Shown: positions 8,458 to 16,615 of the stretch, piece by piece
Layout: every line of letters starts with the position of its first letter
Numbering within the stretch: the first letter of the stretch is position 1
NCBI RefSeq assembly: GCF_029269835.1
Contig: NZ_JARJBB010000015.1
Coordinates: forward strand, 100,691-164,690
DNA from: Streptomyces tropicalis
Lineage (GTDB): Bacteria > Actinomycetota > Actinomycetes > Streptomycetales > Streptomycetaceae
Reading direction: 5' to 3'
DNA length: 64,000 nt
Notes under the pieces: generated by a model
Told to the model about the DNA's origin: nothing
The model's input: the letters and a program-made list of their open reading frames with translations, nothing else
Database searches by the model: none
Position numbers and translations under genes: made by a program

Positions 8458-8755
8458 GGGCCGCGGCCGGGCAGACGCAGGTCCCGCGGCCGGACGGGCG
8501 CGAGGCCCACGGCAGGGCGGATGCACCCCGGGACCGGACGGACGCAGGACCCCGAGACCGGATCGAGGCAGGACCCCGAGACCGGACGGACGCACGTCCC
8601 GCGGCCGGACGGGCCCCGGACACGAGGCCGGACTGGCGTAGGGCCCGGGACCGGACAGGCGTAGGGCCCGGGACCGGACGGGCCCCGGACACGAGGCCGG
8701 ACAGGCGTAAGGCCCGGGACCGGACAGGCGTAGGGCCCGCGGCCGGGCAGGCGTG
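8438..8755 (+). repeat. degenerate tandem repeats, about 20-27 bp unit
   Basis: A variable unit around GGGCCCGGGACCGGACAGGC plus GTA recurs about a dozen times with substitutions (GACCGGACGGACGCAGG, CGGCCGGACGGGCG, ACGAGGCCGGACAGGCGTA). Exact cores start at 8641 and 8664, a 23-bp period. The array starts at the end of the crotonase gene and runs into non-coding DNA. Confidence 0.8.
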
Positions 8756-9026
8756 GCGTCACCGGCCCTGCGGGGGCCCGGAGCACGCCGTACGGGCGGG
8801 GTGCGGGCGCACGCCCGGGGCGCCCCTCCGCCGCCTCCGCGCGGTACGAACTGCCCTGCTGGATGCGGCAGGATGAGCGAGCGCGCCGACCGGCGTCCCT
8901 CCACGTGGGAGGTCTCCGGCCGGCGTATCGCACATCCCGGAACCGAGCAGGTGACTACGTGACGCAACTTCACATCCGGCCGTCGGCGGCCCCGTGCGCC
9001 GCAGATCGACCCACCGGAGGTGACCG
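8458..9026. other. 569-bp gap: repeats then non-coding sequence
   Basis: The first 300 bp are the tandem repeats at 8438-8755. From 8756 to 9026 I see no gene. The MscS Shine-Dalgarno (GGAGG, 9016-9020) lies at the end. Long open frames across the repeats on both strands read as Pro/Arg/Gly repeats and are artefacts. Confidence 0.6.
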
Positions 9027-10118
9027 GTGAACCGCACGCCGACCCTGGACGACCTGATCCTGGCGGGCATCGCCCTGGCCGCGGGCCTGGCGGCCGCCTT
9101 CCTCTCGCGGGCCGTGCTGCGCTGGCTGGCCAAGCACGCCAAGCGCACCCGCTGGAGCGGCGACGACGTCATCGTGGACGCGCTGCGCACGGTGGTGCCG
9201 TGGGCGGCGATCGCGGGCGGCGCGGCGTCCGCCGCCGCGGTGCTGCCGCTGACGCGGACGGTCCAGCACCACGTGAACCAGAGCCTGACCGTGCTGCTCA
9301 TCTTCGTGGTGACGCTGTCGGCGGCGCGGGTGGTCGCCGGCCTGGTGCGGACGGTGACCCAGTCCCGCTCCGGCGTCGCCGGGTCGGCCACGATCTTCGT
9401 GAACATCACCCGGATCCTGGTCCTCGCGATCGGCTTCCTGGTGGTGCTGCAGACCCTCGGCATCTCCATCGCGCCGATGCTCACCGCCCTCGGCGTGGGC
9501 GGTCTGGCGGTCGCACTGGCCCTGCAGGACACCCTGGCCAACCTCTTCGCCGGTGTGCACATCCTCGCCTCCAAGACCGTGCAGCCCGGGGACTACATCC
9601 GGCTCAGCACCGGCGAGGAGGGCTACGTCGAGGACATCAACTGGCGCCAGACGACGGTCCGCCAGCTCTCGAACAACCTGGTCGTCATCCCCAACGGGCA
9701 GCTGGCGAAGACGAACATGACCAACTTCACCCGGCCCGAGCAGCGGCTGACGGTCCTGGTGCAGGTGGGTGTCGGCTACGACAGCGATCTGGAGCACGTG
9801 GAGCGGGTGACCATGGAGGTGGTCGCCGACGTGATGCGCGAGATCACCGGCGCGCTGCCCGAGCACGAGCCGGCGATCCGCTTCCACACCTTCGGCGACT
9901 CCCGGATCGGCTTCACGGTGATCCTGGGCGTGGGCGAGTTCAGCGACCAGTACCGGATCAAGCACGAGTTCATCAAGCGGCTGCACCGCCGCTACCGCGA
10001 GGAGGGCATCCGCATCCCGTCCCCCGCCCGGACGGTGGCCCTCCAGCACGGACCGGCGGTCATCCCGCAGCAGCGCAGCGTCGACGACGTGCCGACCGGC
10101 ACGGTGCTCGGAGGCTGA
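9027..10118 (+). CDS. small-conductance mechanosensitive channel (MscS family)
   Basis: 363 aa from GTG 9027, with GGAGG 6 nt upstream. Three to four N-terminal hydrophobic helices are followed by the conserved pore-lining/TM3 region GVGGLAVALALQDTLANLFAGVHI. The beta domain is VQPGDYIRL...GYVEDINWRQTTVRQLSNNLVVIPNGQL and ends in the MscS C-terminal alpha/beta domain. It acts in the cytoplasmic membrane as a tension-gated valve on osmotic downshift. It is monocistronic, followed by a 362-bp gap. Confidence 0.9.
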   Translation: MNRTPTLDDLILAGIALAAGLAAAFLSRAVLRWLAKHAKRTRWSGDDVIVDALRTVVPWAAIAGGAASAAAVLPLTRTVQHHVNQSLTVLLIFVVTLSAARVVAGLVRTVTQSRSGVAGSATIFVNITRILVLAIGFLVVLQTLGISIAPMLTALGVGGLAVALALQDTLANLFAGVHILASKTVQPGDYIRLSTGEEGYVEDINWRQTTVRQLSNNLVVIPNGQLAKTNMTNFTRPEQRLTVLVQVGVGYDSDLEHVERVTMEVVADVMREITGALPEHEPAIRFHTFGDSRIGFTVILGVGEFSDQYRIKHEFIKRLHRRYREEGIRIPSPARTVALQHGPAVIPQQRSVDDVPTGTVLGG

Positions 10119-10480
10119 GGCGCGGCCGCGGCGGCACGGGGGCCCGGACCCCCGCGGGCGCCACCGGGGTGCCGGACCCGGCGCCCCGGCGCCCGCCGTG
10201 GACGGCGGTCCCGCCGCCGGGGGCCGGCCGCCGTGGGCCATCTCACGTCCGGGGCCGTTCGCCGGGCGGCCCCGGAGAACCGGGGCCGCCCCACCGCCCT
10301 GACAGGGGGAAACGCCGGCGGGAGACCGCCGCCGGCCCGTCCGCCGGACGCGCGCCCCGCCCGGAGGCGGGCGCTCCGGACCGGGGACGGCCGGACCGGT
10401 CGCGGACCCCTGTCGAGTCGGGGGCGGTCACGAGATATCTTGATGTCGAGCAATGTTGCAGACGTGGAGCGGAGCACCCG
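10119..10480. other. 362-bp gap upstream of isocitrate dehydrogenase, no gene seen
   Basis: G+C-rich filler, with a small hairpin just after the MscS stop (CGGGGG and CCCCCG around a 6-nt loop). The region 10432-10458 (ACGAGATATCTTGATGTCGA, CAATGTTG) is distinctly less G+C-rich and contains the imperfect inverted repeat CTTGA-TG-TCGAG, a plausible promoter/operator for the dehydrogenase. Confidence 0.5.
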
Positions 10481-12700
10481 GTGACTGACTCGACCATCAT
10501 CTACACACACACTGACGAGGCCCCGGCCCTGGCGACGTATTCCTTCCTGCCGGTGGTCCAGGCGTACGCCTCGCAGGCCGGTGTCGCCGTCGAGACCCGC
10601 GACATCTCGCTGGCCGGGCGCCTCATCGCCGTGTTCCCGGAGTACCTGGCCGAGGACCAGCGCATCCCGGACGCCCTCGCGGAGCTGGGCGAGCTCGCCA
10701 AGACGCCCGAGGCCAACATCATCAAGCTGCCGAACATCTCGGCGTCCATCCCGCAGCTGAAGGCCGCCGTGGCCGAGCTGCAGGGCCAGGGCTACGCGCT
10801 GCCGGACTACCCGGACGACCCGAAGACCGACGAGGAGCGCGAGATCCGCGCCCGCTACGACAAGGTCAAGGGCTCCGCGGTCAACCCGGTCCTGCGCGAG
10901 GGCAACTCCGACCGCCGTGCCCCGGCCTCGGTGAAGAACTACGCCAAGACCCACCCGCACCGCATGGGCGCCTGGACCGCCGAGTCCCGGACGAACGTGG
11001 CGACCATGGGCGAGAACGACTTCCGCTCCACCGAGAAGTCGGTCGTCGTCGCCGAGGACGGCGCGCTGCGCATCGAGCTGGTCGGCGACGACGGCTCCAC
11101 CACGGTGCTGCGCGAGTCCGTGCCGGTCCTCGCCGGCGAGGTCGTCGACGCCTCCGTGATGCGCGTGGCCGCGCTGCGCGAGTTCCTGACCGCGCAGGTC
11201 GCCCGCGCCAAGCAGGAGGGCGTGCTGTTCTCCGTGCACCTGAAGGCCACGATGATGAAGGTCTCCGACCCGATCGTCTTCGGCCACGTGGTGCGCGCCT
11301 TCTTCCCGAAGACCTTCGCGCAGTACGGCGAGGTGCTCGCCAAGGCCGGCCTGACCCCGAACGACGGTCTGGGCGGCATCTACAAGGGCCTGGAGAACCT
11401 GCCCGAGGGCGCCGACATCAAGGCCTCCTTCGACGCCGAGCTGGCCGAGGGCCCGGAGCTGGCCATGGTCGACTCCGACAAGGGCATCACCAACCTGCAC
11501 GTGCCCTCCGACGTGATCGTCGACGCTTCCATGCCGGCCATGATCCGCACCTCGGGCCACATGTGGGGCCCGGACGGTCAGGAGCACGACACCCTCGCGG
11601 TCCTGCCCGACTCCAGCTACGCGGGCGTCTACCAGGCCGTGGTCGACGACTGCCGCGCCCACGGCGCCTACGACCCGTCCACCATGGGCACGGTCCCGAA
11701 CGTCGGCCTCATGGCGCAGAAGGCCGAGGAGTACGGCAGCCACGACAAGACCTTCGAGATCCCGGTCACCGGCACCGTGCGCCTGGTCGGCCGTGACGGC
11801 AACGCGGTGATCGAGCAGGCCGTGTCGGCCGGCGACATCTTCCGCGCCTGCCAGACCAAGGACGCCCCGATCCGCGACTGGGTCAAGCTCGCCGTCACCC
11901 GCGCCCGCGCCACCGGCGACCCGGCGGTCTTCTGGCTGGACGCCACCCGCGCCCACGACGCCAACCTGATCGCCAAGGTCGAGCAGTACCTGGCCGAGCA
12001 CGACACCGAGGGCCTGGACATCCGCGTCCTGTCCCCGGTCGAGGCGACGAAGCTGTCCGTCGAGCGCATCCGCCGCGGCGAGAACACCATCTCCGTCACC
12101 GGCAACGTGCTGCGCGACTACCTGACCGACCTCTTCCCGATCCTGGAGCTGGGCACCAGCGCCAAGATGCTGTCGGTCGTCCCGCTGATGGCGGGCGGCG
12201 GCCTGTTCGAGACGGGCGCCGGCGGCTCCGCGCCGAAGCACGTCCAGCAGCTGGTCAAGGAGAACTACCTGCGCTGGGACTCGCTGGGCGAGTTCTTCGC
12301 CCTGGTGCCGTCCCTGGAGCAGTACGCGGCGGCCACCGGCAACAGCCGCGCCAAGGTGCTCGCGGACACCCTGGACCGGGCCACGGCGACCTTCCTCAAC
12401 GAGGACAAGTCCCCGGCCCGCCGGGTCGGCGGCATCGACAACCGCGGCAGCCACTTCTACCTGTCCCTGTACTGGGCGCAGGAGCTGGCGCGGCAGACGG
12501 ACGACGCCGACCTGGCGAAGGCGTTCGCGCCGCTCGCCGAGACGCTCGCCGCCGGCGAGCAGAAGATCGTCGAGGAGCTGGCCGCGGTGCAGGGCAAGGC
12601 GGCCGAGATCGGCGGCTACTACCAGCCCGACCCGGCGAAGGCCGCAGCGGTCATGCGCCCGTCGGCCACCTGGAACGACGCCCTGGCGTCCCTGAGCTGA
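10481..12700 (+). CDS. icd: isocitrate dehydrogenase, NADP-dependent, monomeric type
   Basis: 739 aa from GTG 10481 (GGAGC about 8 nt upstream). The length and composition match the monomeric about 80-kDa NADP-IDH (IDH-II) used by Streptomyces and Corynebacterium instead of the dimeric enzyme. Family stretches are plain throughout: SFLPVVQAYASQAGV, KLPNISASIPQLKAA, RRAPASVKNYAKTHPHRMG, ADIKASFDAELAEGPELAMV, LPDSSYAGVYQAVVDDCR and DNRGSHFYLSLYWAQELA. It oxidatively decarboxylates isocitrate to 2-oxoglutarate in the TCA cycle, yielding NADPH. Codon use is strongly biased toward C-ending codons (CTGGCCGAG, AACATCATCAAG), as in a highly expressed gene. It is monocistronic, ended by a double hairpin. 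Confidence 0.97.
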   Translation: MTDSTIIYTHTDEAPALATYSFLPVVQAYASQAGVAVETRDISLAGRLIAVFPEYLAEDQRIPDALAELGELAKTPEANIIKLPNISASIPQLKAAVAELQGQGYALPDYPDDPKTDEEREIRARYDKVKGSAVNPVLREGNSDRRAPASVKNYAKTHPHRMGAWTAESRTNVATMGENDFRSTEKSVVVAEDGALRIELVGDDGSTTVLRESVPVLAGEVVDASVMRVAALREFLTAQVARAKQEGVLFSVHLKATMMKVSDPIVFGHVVRAFFPKTFAQYGEVLAKAGLTPNDGLGGIYKGLENLPEGADIKASFDAELAEGPELAMVDSDKGITNLHVPSDVIVDASMPAMIRTSGHMWGPDGQEHDTLAVLPDSSYAGVYQAVVDDCRAHGAYDPSTMGTVPNVGLMAQKAEEYGSHDKTFEIPVTGTVRLVGRDGNAVIEQAVSAGDIFRACQTKDAPIRDWVKLAVTRARATGDPAVFWLDATRAHDANLIAKVEQYLAEHDTEGLDIRVLSPVEATKLSVERIRRGENTISVTGNVLRDYLTDLFPILELGTSAKMLSVVPLMAGGGLFETGAGGSAPKHVQQLVKENYLRWDSLGEFFALVPSLEQYAAATGNSRAKVLADTLDRATATFLNEDKSPARRVGGIDNRGSHFYLSLYWAQELARQTDDADLAKAFAPLAETLAAGEQKIVEELAAVQGKAAEIGGYYQPDPAKAAAVMRPSATWNDALASLS

Positions 12701-12703
12701 CCC

Positions 12704-12774
12704 GCCGGGTGGCCCGCCACCCGGCCCGACGGCACTCCCTCCGCCCCGCCCGGCACCCGCCGGGCGGGGCGGAG
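12704..12774 (+). terminator. double hairpin terminator after icd
   Basis: Two perfect hairpins in a row: a 9-bp stem (12704-12725, loop CCCG) and a 16-bp stem (12739-12774, loop ACCC). The second is one of the strongest stems in the window and may also stop antisense transcription from the stop-less gene at 12813-13168. Confidence 0.75.
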
Positions 12775-12812
12775 CCGTGTCCGGCGGGTGCCGGACGCCC
12801 CGGTCGGCTCCG

Positions 12813-13168
12813 TCACCCGCAGGCCGGTGCGCGTGAGGGGGCGCTGTCAGCTCCTCGACGTCCGCGTCCGCGAAGCCGTAGGACCGGGCGACGAGGAAGA
12901 AGTCCTCCGCGATCTCCTCGCGGGCCACCGTCCCGATCTCGCTGCCCGCCTCCTCGAAGGCGTCCTGCAGCGCGTTGAGCTCCTCCGTGGCCGCGTGGGT
13001 GAGGGCGTGCAGCGCGGGCGGGTCCGCGGGCCGCTCGGCCTCGATGCGCCCGCACAGGCGCAGCAGGATCTCCCGGCCGCGATCCACCACGTCGGCGGGG
13101 TGGGACCCGTCGACGGCCAGGGCCTTCACGCACGGGTGCGCGGCCACCTCCGGGTCGGTGACGGACAT
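12813..13168 (-). CDS. DUF5713 family protein with missing in-frame stop (probable 3' frameshift)
   Basis: ATG 13168 has GGAGGAG 4 nt upstream. The N-terminal about 110 residues match DUF5713: CVKALAVDGSHPADVVDRGR, LTHAATEELNALQDAFEEAG, SEIGTVAREEIAEDFF, ARSYGFADADVEEL. The family normally ends a few residues later (LIAPRDW or similar). Here the frame runs on without any stop through the terminator and antisense to icd, down to 9992. A one-base shift in the 3' end would reach the stop at 12813, used here as a nominal end. Either the gene has decayed at its 3' end or there is a sequencing indel in the CCCCCT run. The function of the family is unknown to me. Confidence 0.65.
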
Positions 13169-13273
13169 GGTGCTCCTCCCCCTGGTCCCGGGGACTCCCG
13201 CGTGCTCGGGGGCCCGGCGATGTGACACCTTGATCATGCCCCGCCCCACTGACAACGCCCCCGGAGGAGTCCC

Positions 13274-14071
13274 GTGCCCGGCGCCGCGCCGTCCTTCTCG
13301 CTCCTGCCCGGCGACCCCGCCTCGCCGGTGATCCTGCACGTGCCGCACGCGTCCCGGACGGTCCCCGCCGAGGTGCGCGCCGGGATCGCCCTGGACGACG
13401 CCGCGCTGGAGGGGGAGCTGGACCACCTCACCGACGCGCACACCGACCGGCTCGCCGAGGAGGCCGCCGGCCGGTGCGCCGTCGCCCCGTGGCGGTTCGT
13501 CAACCGGCTGTCGCGGCTGGTCGTCGACCCCGAGCGGTTCCCGGACGAGCGGGAGGAGATGCTCTCGGCGGGCATGGGGGCGGTCTACACCCGCACCTCC
13601 CACCGGGCCGTGCTGCGCCCGGCGGACGCCGACCCGGAGCCGCTGCTCGCCCGTTACTTCCGCCCGTACGCGCGGGCCATGGCCGGGGCGGTGGCGGGCC
13701 GGCTCGCCGCCACCGGCCGGGCCGTGATCGTCGACGTGCACTCCTACCCGACCGGGGCGCTGCCCTACGAGCTGCACGGCGCGGGTCCCCGCCCGCCCGT
13801 GTGCCTGGGCACCGACGCGTTCCACACCCCGCCGGAGCTGGCCGACCTGGCCCGGACCGCCTTCGCGGGCTGCGGGGGGACGGCGCTGGACACCCCGTTC
13901 GCCGGTGTCTACGTCCCGCTGGACTTCCACGGCCGCGACCAGCGGGTGAGCGCGCTCATGGTGGAGATCCGCAGGGACGGCTACATGGCCGAGCCGGGCG
14001 GTCCCGCGGGGCCGGGCCTGTCCCGGCTCGCGGCGGCGCTGGCCGCACTGGTCGACGGCGTCGGCGGCTGA
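13274..14071 (+). CDS. N-formylglutamate amidohydrolase family protein
   Basis: 265 aa from GTG 13274 behind GGAGGAG. Family features (PF05013) are present: VILHVPHASRTVPAE at the N-terminus with the metal-binding His, LDHLTDAHTDRLAEEAA, NRLSRLVVDPERFPD, VDVHSYPTGALPYE with the HxY-type metal site, and a final ALMVEIRRDGYM. It hydrolyses N-formylglutamate (or a related N-acyl amino acid) to glutamate and formate. No hut genes are adjacent, so a dedicated histidine-degradation role is unproven. It lies 61 nt upstream of the P450. Confidence 0.88.
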   Translation: MPGAAPSFSLLPGDPASPVILHVPHASRTVPAEVRAGIALDDAALEGELDHLTDAHTDRLAEEAAGRCAVAPWRFVNRLSRLVVDPERFPDEREEMLSAGMGAVYTRTSHRAVLRPADADPEPLLARYFRPYARAMAGAVAGRLAATGRAVIVDVHSYPTGALPYELHGAGPRPPVCLGTDAFHTPPELADLARTAFAGCGGTALDTPFAGVYVPLDFHGRDQRVSALMVEIRRDGYMAEPGGPAGPGLSRLAAALAALVDGVGG

Positions 14072-14132
14072 CCGCCGCACGGCTGGAGCACTCCCGCGCG
14101 ACAGGCGGCCCCGCCGCGGCCAAGGTGGACGC

Positions 14133-15362
14133 ATGACGCAGGAGATCACCGCGCCGGCCGACGGGGCGACGCCGCAGCCTCCCGTACGGGACTGGCCGGC
14201 GCTCGACCTGGAGGGCACGGAGTTCGACCCGGTCCTCGCGGAGCTGATGCGGGAGGGCCCGATCACCCGCATCCGCCTGCCGCACGGCGAGGGGTGGGCC
14301 TGGCTGGTCACGCGGTACGACGACGTCAAGCTGATCACGAACGATCCGCGGTTCAGCCGTACCGAGGTCACCCGCCGTCAGGTGACCCGGCTGGCCCCCC
14401 ACTTCGCGCCCCGCCCGGGCTCCCTCGCCTGGGCCGACCAGCCCGACCACAACCGGCTCCGCAAGCCGCTCGCGGGCGCCTTCACGGTGCGCGCGATGAA
14501 GCGGCTGCGGCCCCGGGCGCAGGAGACGCTCGACGGGCTCGTCGACGGCGTCGTACGCGACGGGCCGCCCGCGGACCTGGTGGAACGGGTGCTGGAGCCC
14601 TTCCCGATCGCCGTGGTCAGCGAGGTGATGGGGGTGCCTGCCGGCGACCGCGAGCAGGTGCGCACCTGGACCCGGCAGATCATCTCCCTGCGCGGCGGGG
14701 CCACGGCCGCGGACCGCGCCAAGGCCGGTATGTACGGCTGGATCGCCGACACCATCCGCGCCCGCCGCGACAGCGGCGCCGAGGACGTCCTGTCGCTGCT
14801 GGGCGCCGCGGTCGGCCGGGGCGAGATCAGCGAGGACGAGGCCGTCGGGCTCGCCGGTCCGCTGCAGATCGGAGGCGAGGCCGTCACCCACAACTGCGGG
14901 CAGATGCTGTTCCTGCTGCTGACCCGGCCCGAGCTGATGGCACGGATGCGGGAGCGCCCCGACGGGCGCGGCCCCGTGATCGACGAGCTGCTGCGCCACG
15001 TCCCGCACCGCAGCAGCGTCGGGCTGGCCCGGGTGGCGCTCGAGGACGTCGAGCTGCACGGGGTGCGCATCTCGGCGGGCGACCCCGTGTACGTCTCGTA
15101 CCTGGCCGCGAACCGCGACCCGGAGGTCTTCCCTGACCCGGACCGGATCGACCCCGACCGCGACCCCAACCCGCATCTCGCCTTCGGCAACGGGCCGCAC
15201 TACTGCACGGGTGCCGTCGTCGCCCGCCTCCAGACCGAACTGCTGGTCGGCACGCTCCTCGACCGGCTGCCCGGACTGCGGCTGGCGGTCCCCGCGGACC
15301 AGGTGGCCTGGCGCCGCAGCACGATGATCCGCGGCCCGGAGACCCTGCCCGTCCGCTGGTGA
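14133..15362 (+). CDS. cytochrome P450, CYP158A-like
   Basis: 409 aa. The heme-thiolate motif is FGNGPHYCTG with Cys358; the ExxR pair is in DELLRHVPHR. The I-helix reads LQIGGEAVTHNCGQ and lacks the usual acid-alcohol AGxDT motif, just as I recall in CYP158A1/A2, and the N-terminal WPALDLEG...FDPVLAELMREGPITRI plus C-terminal RGPETLPVRW also fit that subfamily. CYP158A enzymes couple flaviolin, the product of the type III PKS RppA, to dimers and trimers. No rppA is in the window. From memory CYP158A1 (SCO6998) sits two genes from IDH in S. coelicolor, supporting orthology. Confidence 0.88.
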   Translation: MTQEITAPADGATPQPPVRDWPALDLEGTEFDPVLAELMREGPITRIRLPHGEGWAWLVTRYDDVKLITNDPRFSRTEVTRRQVTRLAPHFAPRPGSLAWADQPDHNRLRKPLAGAFTVRAMKRLRPRAQETLDGLVDGVVRDGPPADLVERVLEPFPIAVVSEVMGVPAGDREQVRTWTRQIISLRGGATAADRAKAGMYGWIADTIRARRDSGAEDVLSLLGAAVGRGEISEDEAVGLAGPLQIGGEAVTHNCGQMLFLLLTRPELMARMRERPDGRGPVIDELLRHVPHRSSVGLARVALEDVELHGVRISAGDPVYVSYLAANRDPEVFPDPDRIDPDRDPNPHLAFGNGPHYCTGAVVARLQTELLVGTLLDRLPGLRLAVPADQVAWRRSTMIRGPETLPVRW

Positions 15363-15498
15363 GGGGAGCGGGACCCCCCCCCGCGGAACCGGAGGGGCTC
15401 TGGTCGCCGTGCGGCGCGGGCCCTCCCGTTGCGGGCCCGTGCGGGAGCGCTCCGGCGGCAGGGCGGCGCGGGAAGCCGGGCCGTGACCGCGCGGCGGC

Positions 15499-15984
15499 TC
15501 AGGCCCGGAGCCACTCCGTGACCACCGTCTCCCCGCCGGTCCGCAGGCGCAGCGCGAACGGCCCCGCGGGCGGGGCGTCCCCGGCGAAGCGGCCCAGTTC
15601 GTCGGCGACGATCGGGACTCCCGGCCGGGGCCCGCTGAGCACCTCGATCCGGGCGGGCCCGGGCGGGATCAGCTGCCCCAGCAGCCCGTCCCCGCCGACC
15701 TCGACGTCCACGGTCAGCCCGCCCGCGCGGAAGGTCAGCATGCGCGGCACGTCCGTCGCGCCCCGCACCGGCAGCGCGTCCACCAGCGAGTCGAAGGTGA
15801 GCTCGGCGAGCCGGGCGTCGAGGTCGTGCAGGGCGAACGCCTCGACGGCCAGCCGGCGCAGCTCGGCGGGGACCGGGTCGAGGATGGCGGCCGCCTGCCG
15901 CAGCTCCTCCTCCAGCGGTCCGGTGTCCGGTTCGTCGGGGCCGCGGCCGCCCTCGGCGAGGACGCCGTCGTCGTGGCCGCTCAC
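15499..15984 (-). CDS. conserved companion protein of sigma factor/CHAT locus, unknown function
   Basis: 161 aa from GTG 15984, overlapping the sigma-factor stop by 3 nt (GTGA), hence translationally coupled. The N-terminal part is acidic and helical (EEELRQAAAILDPVPAELRR, AFALHDLDARLAELTFDSL); the C-terminal half is beta-rich (MLTFRAGGLTVDVEVGG, ARIEVLSGPRP, LRLRTGGETVVTEWL). There is no signal peptide or membrane helix. Position suggests a partner of the sigma factor, but it does not look like a zinc-binding anti-sigma (no HxxxCxxC). Confidence 0.7.
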   Translation of the reverse strand: MSGHDDGVLAEGGRGPDEPDTGPLEEELRQAAAILDPVPAELRRLAVEAFALHDLDARLAELTFDSLVDALPVRGATDVPRMLTFRAGGLTVDVEVGGDGLLGQLIPPGPARIEVLSGPRPGVPIVADELGRFAGDAPPAGPFALRLRTGGETVVTEWLRA

Positions 15985-16556
15985 AGCGCCCCCCGGGCGT
16001 CGAGTCGGGCGCGCAGCCGCCGCAGGCAGCGCTGGCGCAGTGGTCCGATGCTGCCCACGGCGATGCCCAGCCCGGCGGACACCTCCTGGTAGCTCGGGGG
16101 CGGAGCGGCCATCAGCACCCGCAGCAGCTGACGGCAGCGCTCGCCGAGTGCCTCGAACTCCTGCCACAGCCTGCGGATCCGCTCGCTCTGCGCGGCGGCC
16201 TCCTCGGAGTCGAGCAGCGACTGCTCGGGCGTGCGCTCCTCGCTGACCCGGTCGAGCAGGCGCGGATCGTCCGTCACCGTCAGCCGGTTGAGGCTGCGGA
16301 TGGTGCGCAGGCACTCGTGCCGCGCGGTGCTGGCCAGCCAGGATCCGGCCTTGTGCGGCTCGCGGATGCGCCCGAGGTGCTGGGCGAAGCGGAACCAGAC
16401 TGTCTGGTAGACCTCGTGCCCGTCGGCGTCCGAGAGCCGGTGCGCGCGCACCACCGACCACACCAGCGGGCTCAGCCCCTCCACCAACGCCTTCCAGGCC
16501 GCCGCGTCGCCGTCGACGGCGGACCGGACGAGCGCGCCGACATCTGCTCGGTCCAC
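15981..16556 (-). CDS. RNA polymerase ECF-type sigma factor
   Basis: 191 aa from GTG 16556 (GGGGTGGGG about 3-9 nt upstream; an ATG at 16620 is in frame but overlaps the subtilase end). The sigma-2 region is AVDGDAAAWKALVEGLSPLVWSVVRAHRLSDADGHEVYQTVWFRF with helix HLGRIREPHKAGSWL and TARHECLRTIRS; sigma-4 is LLRVLMAAPPPSYQEVSAGLGIAVGSIGPLRQRCLRRLR. It recruits core polymerase to its own promoter set. No anti-sigma factor is adjacent; the coupled 161-aa protein and the two proteases around it could supply control. It begins 59 nt after the subtilase stop, so a subtilase-sigma-companion operon is likely. Confidence 0.88.
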   Translation of the reverse strand: MDRADVGALVRSAVDGDAAAWKALVEGLSPLVWSVVRAHRLSDADGHEVYQTVWFRFAQHLGRIREPHKAGSWLASTARHECLRTIRSLNRLTVTDDPRLLDRVSEERTPEQSLLDSEEAAAQSERIRRLWQEFEALGERCRQLLRVLMAAPPPSYQEVSAGLGIAVGSIGPLRQRCLRRLRARLDARGAL

Positions 16557-16615
16557 GTCCCCACCCCTCGTGTACGGCAAGACATCGTACGCCGTGGTGG
16601 GGAAGGCTCCGCTCC

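Noticed and set aside
8438..8755. Possible CRISPR array
   Set aside because: Units are degenerate and abut without unique spacers of constant length; no cas genes are present.
9992..14371. 1459-codon open frame on the minus strand
   Set aside because: Mostly antisense to icd and flanking genes. Only the internal DUF5713 stretch (from 13168) has protein-like sequence and a ribosome site; the openness reflects G+C bias.
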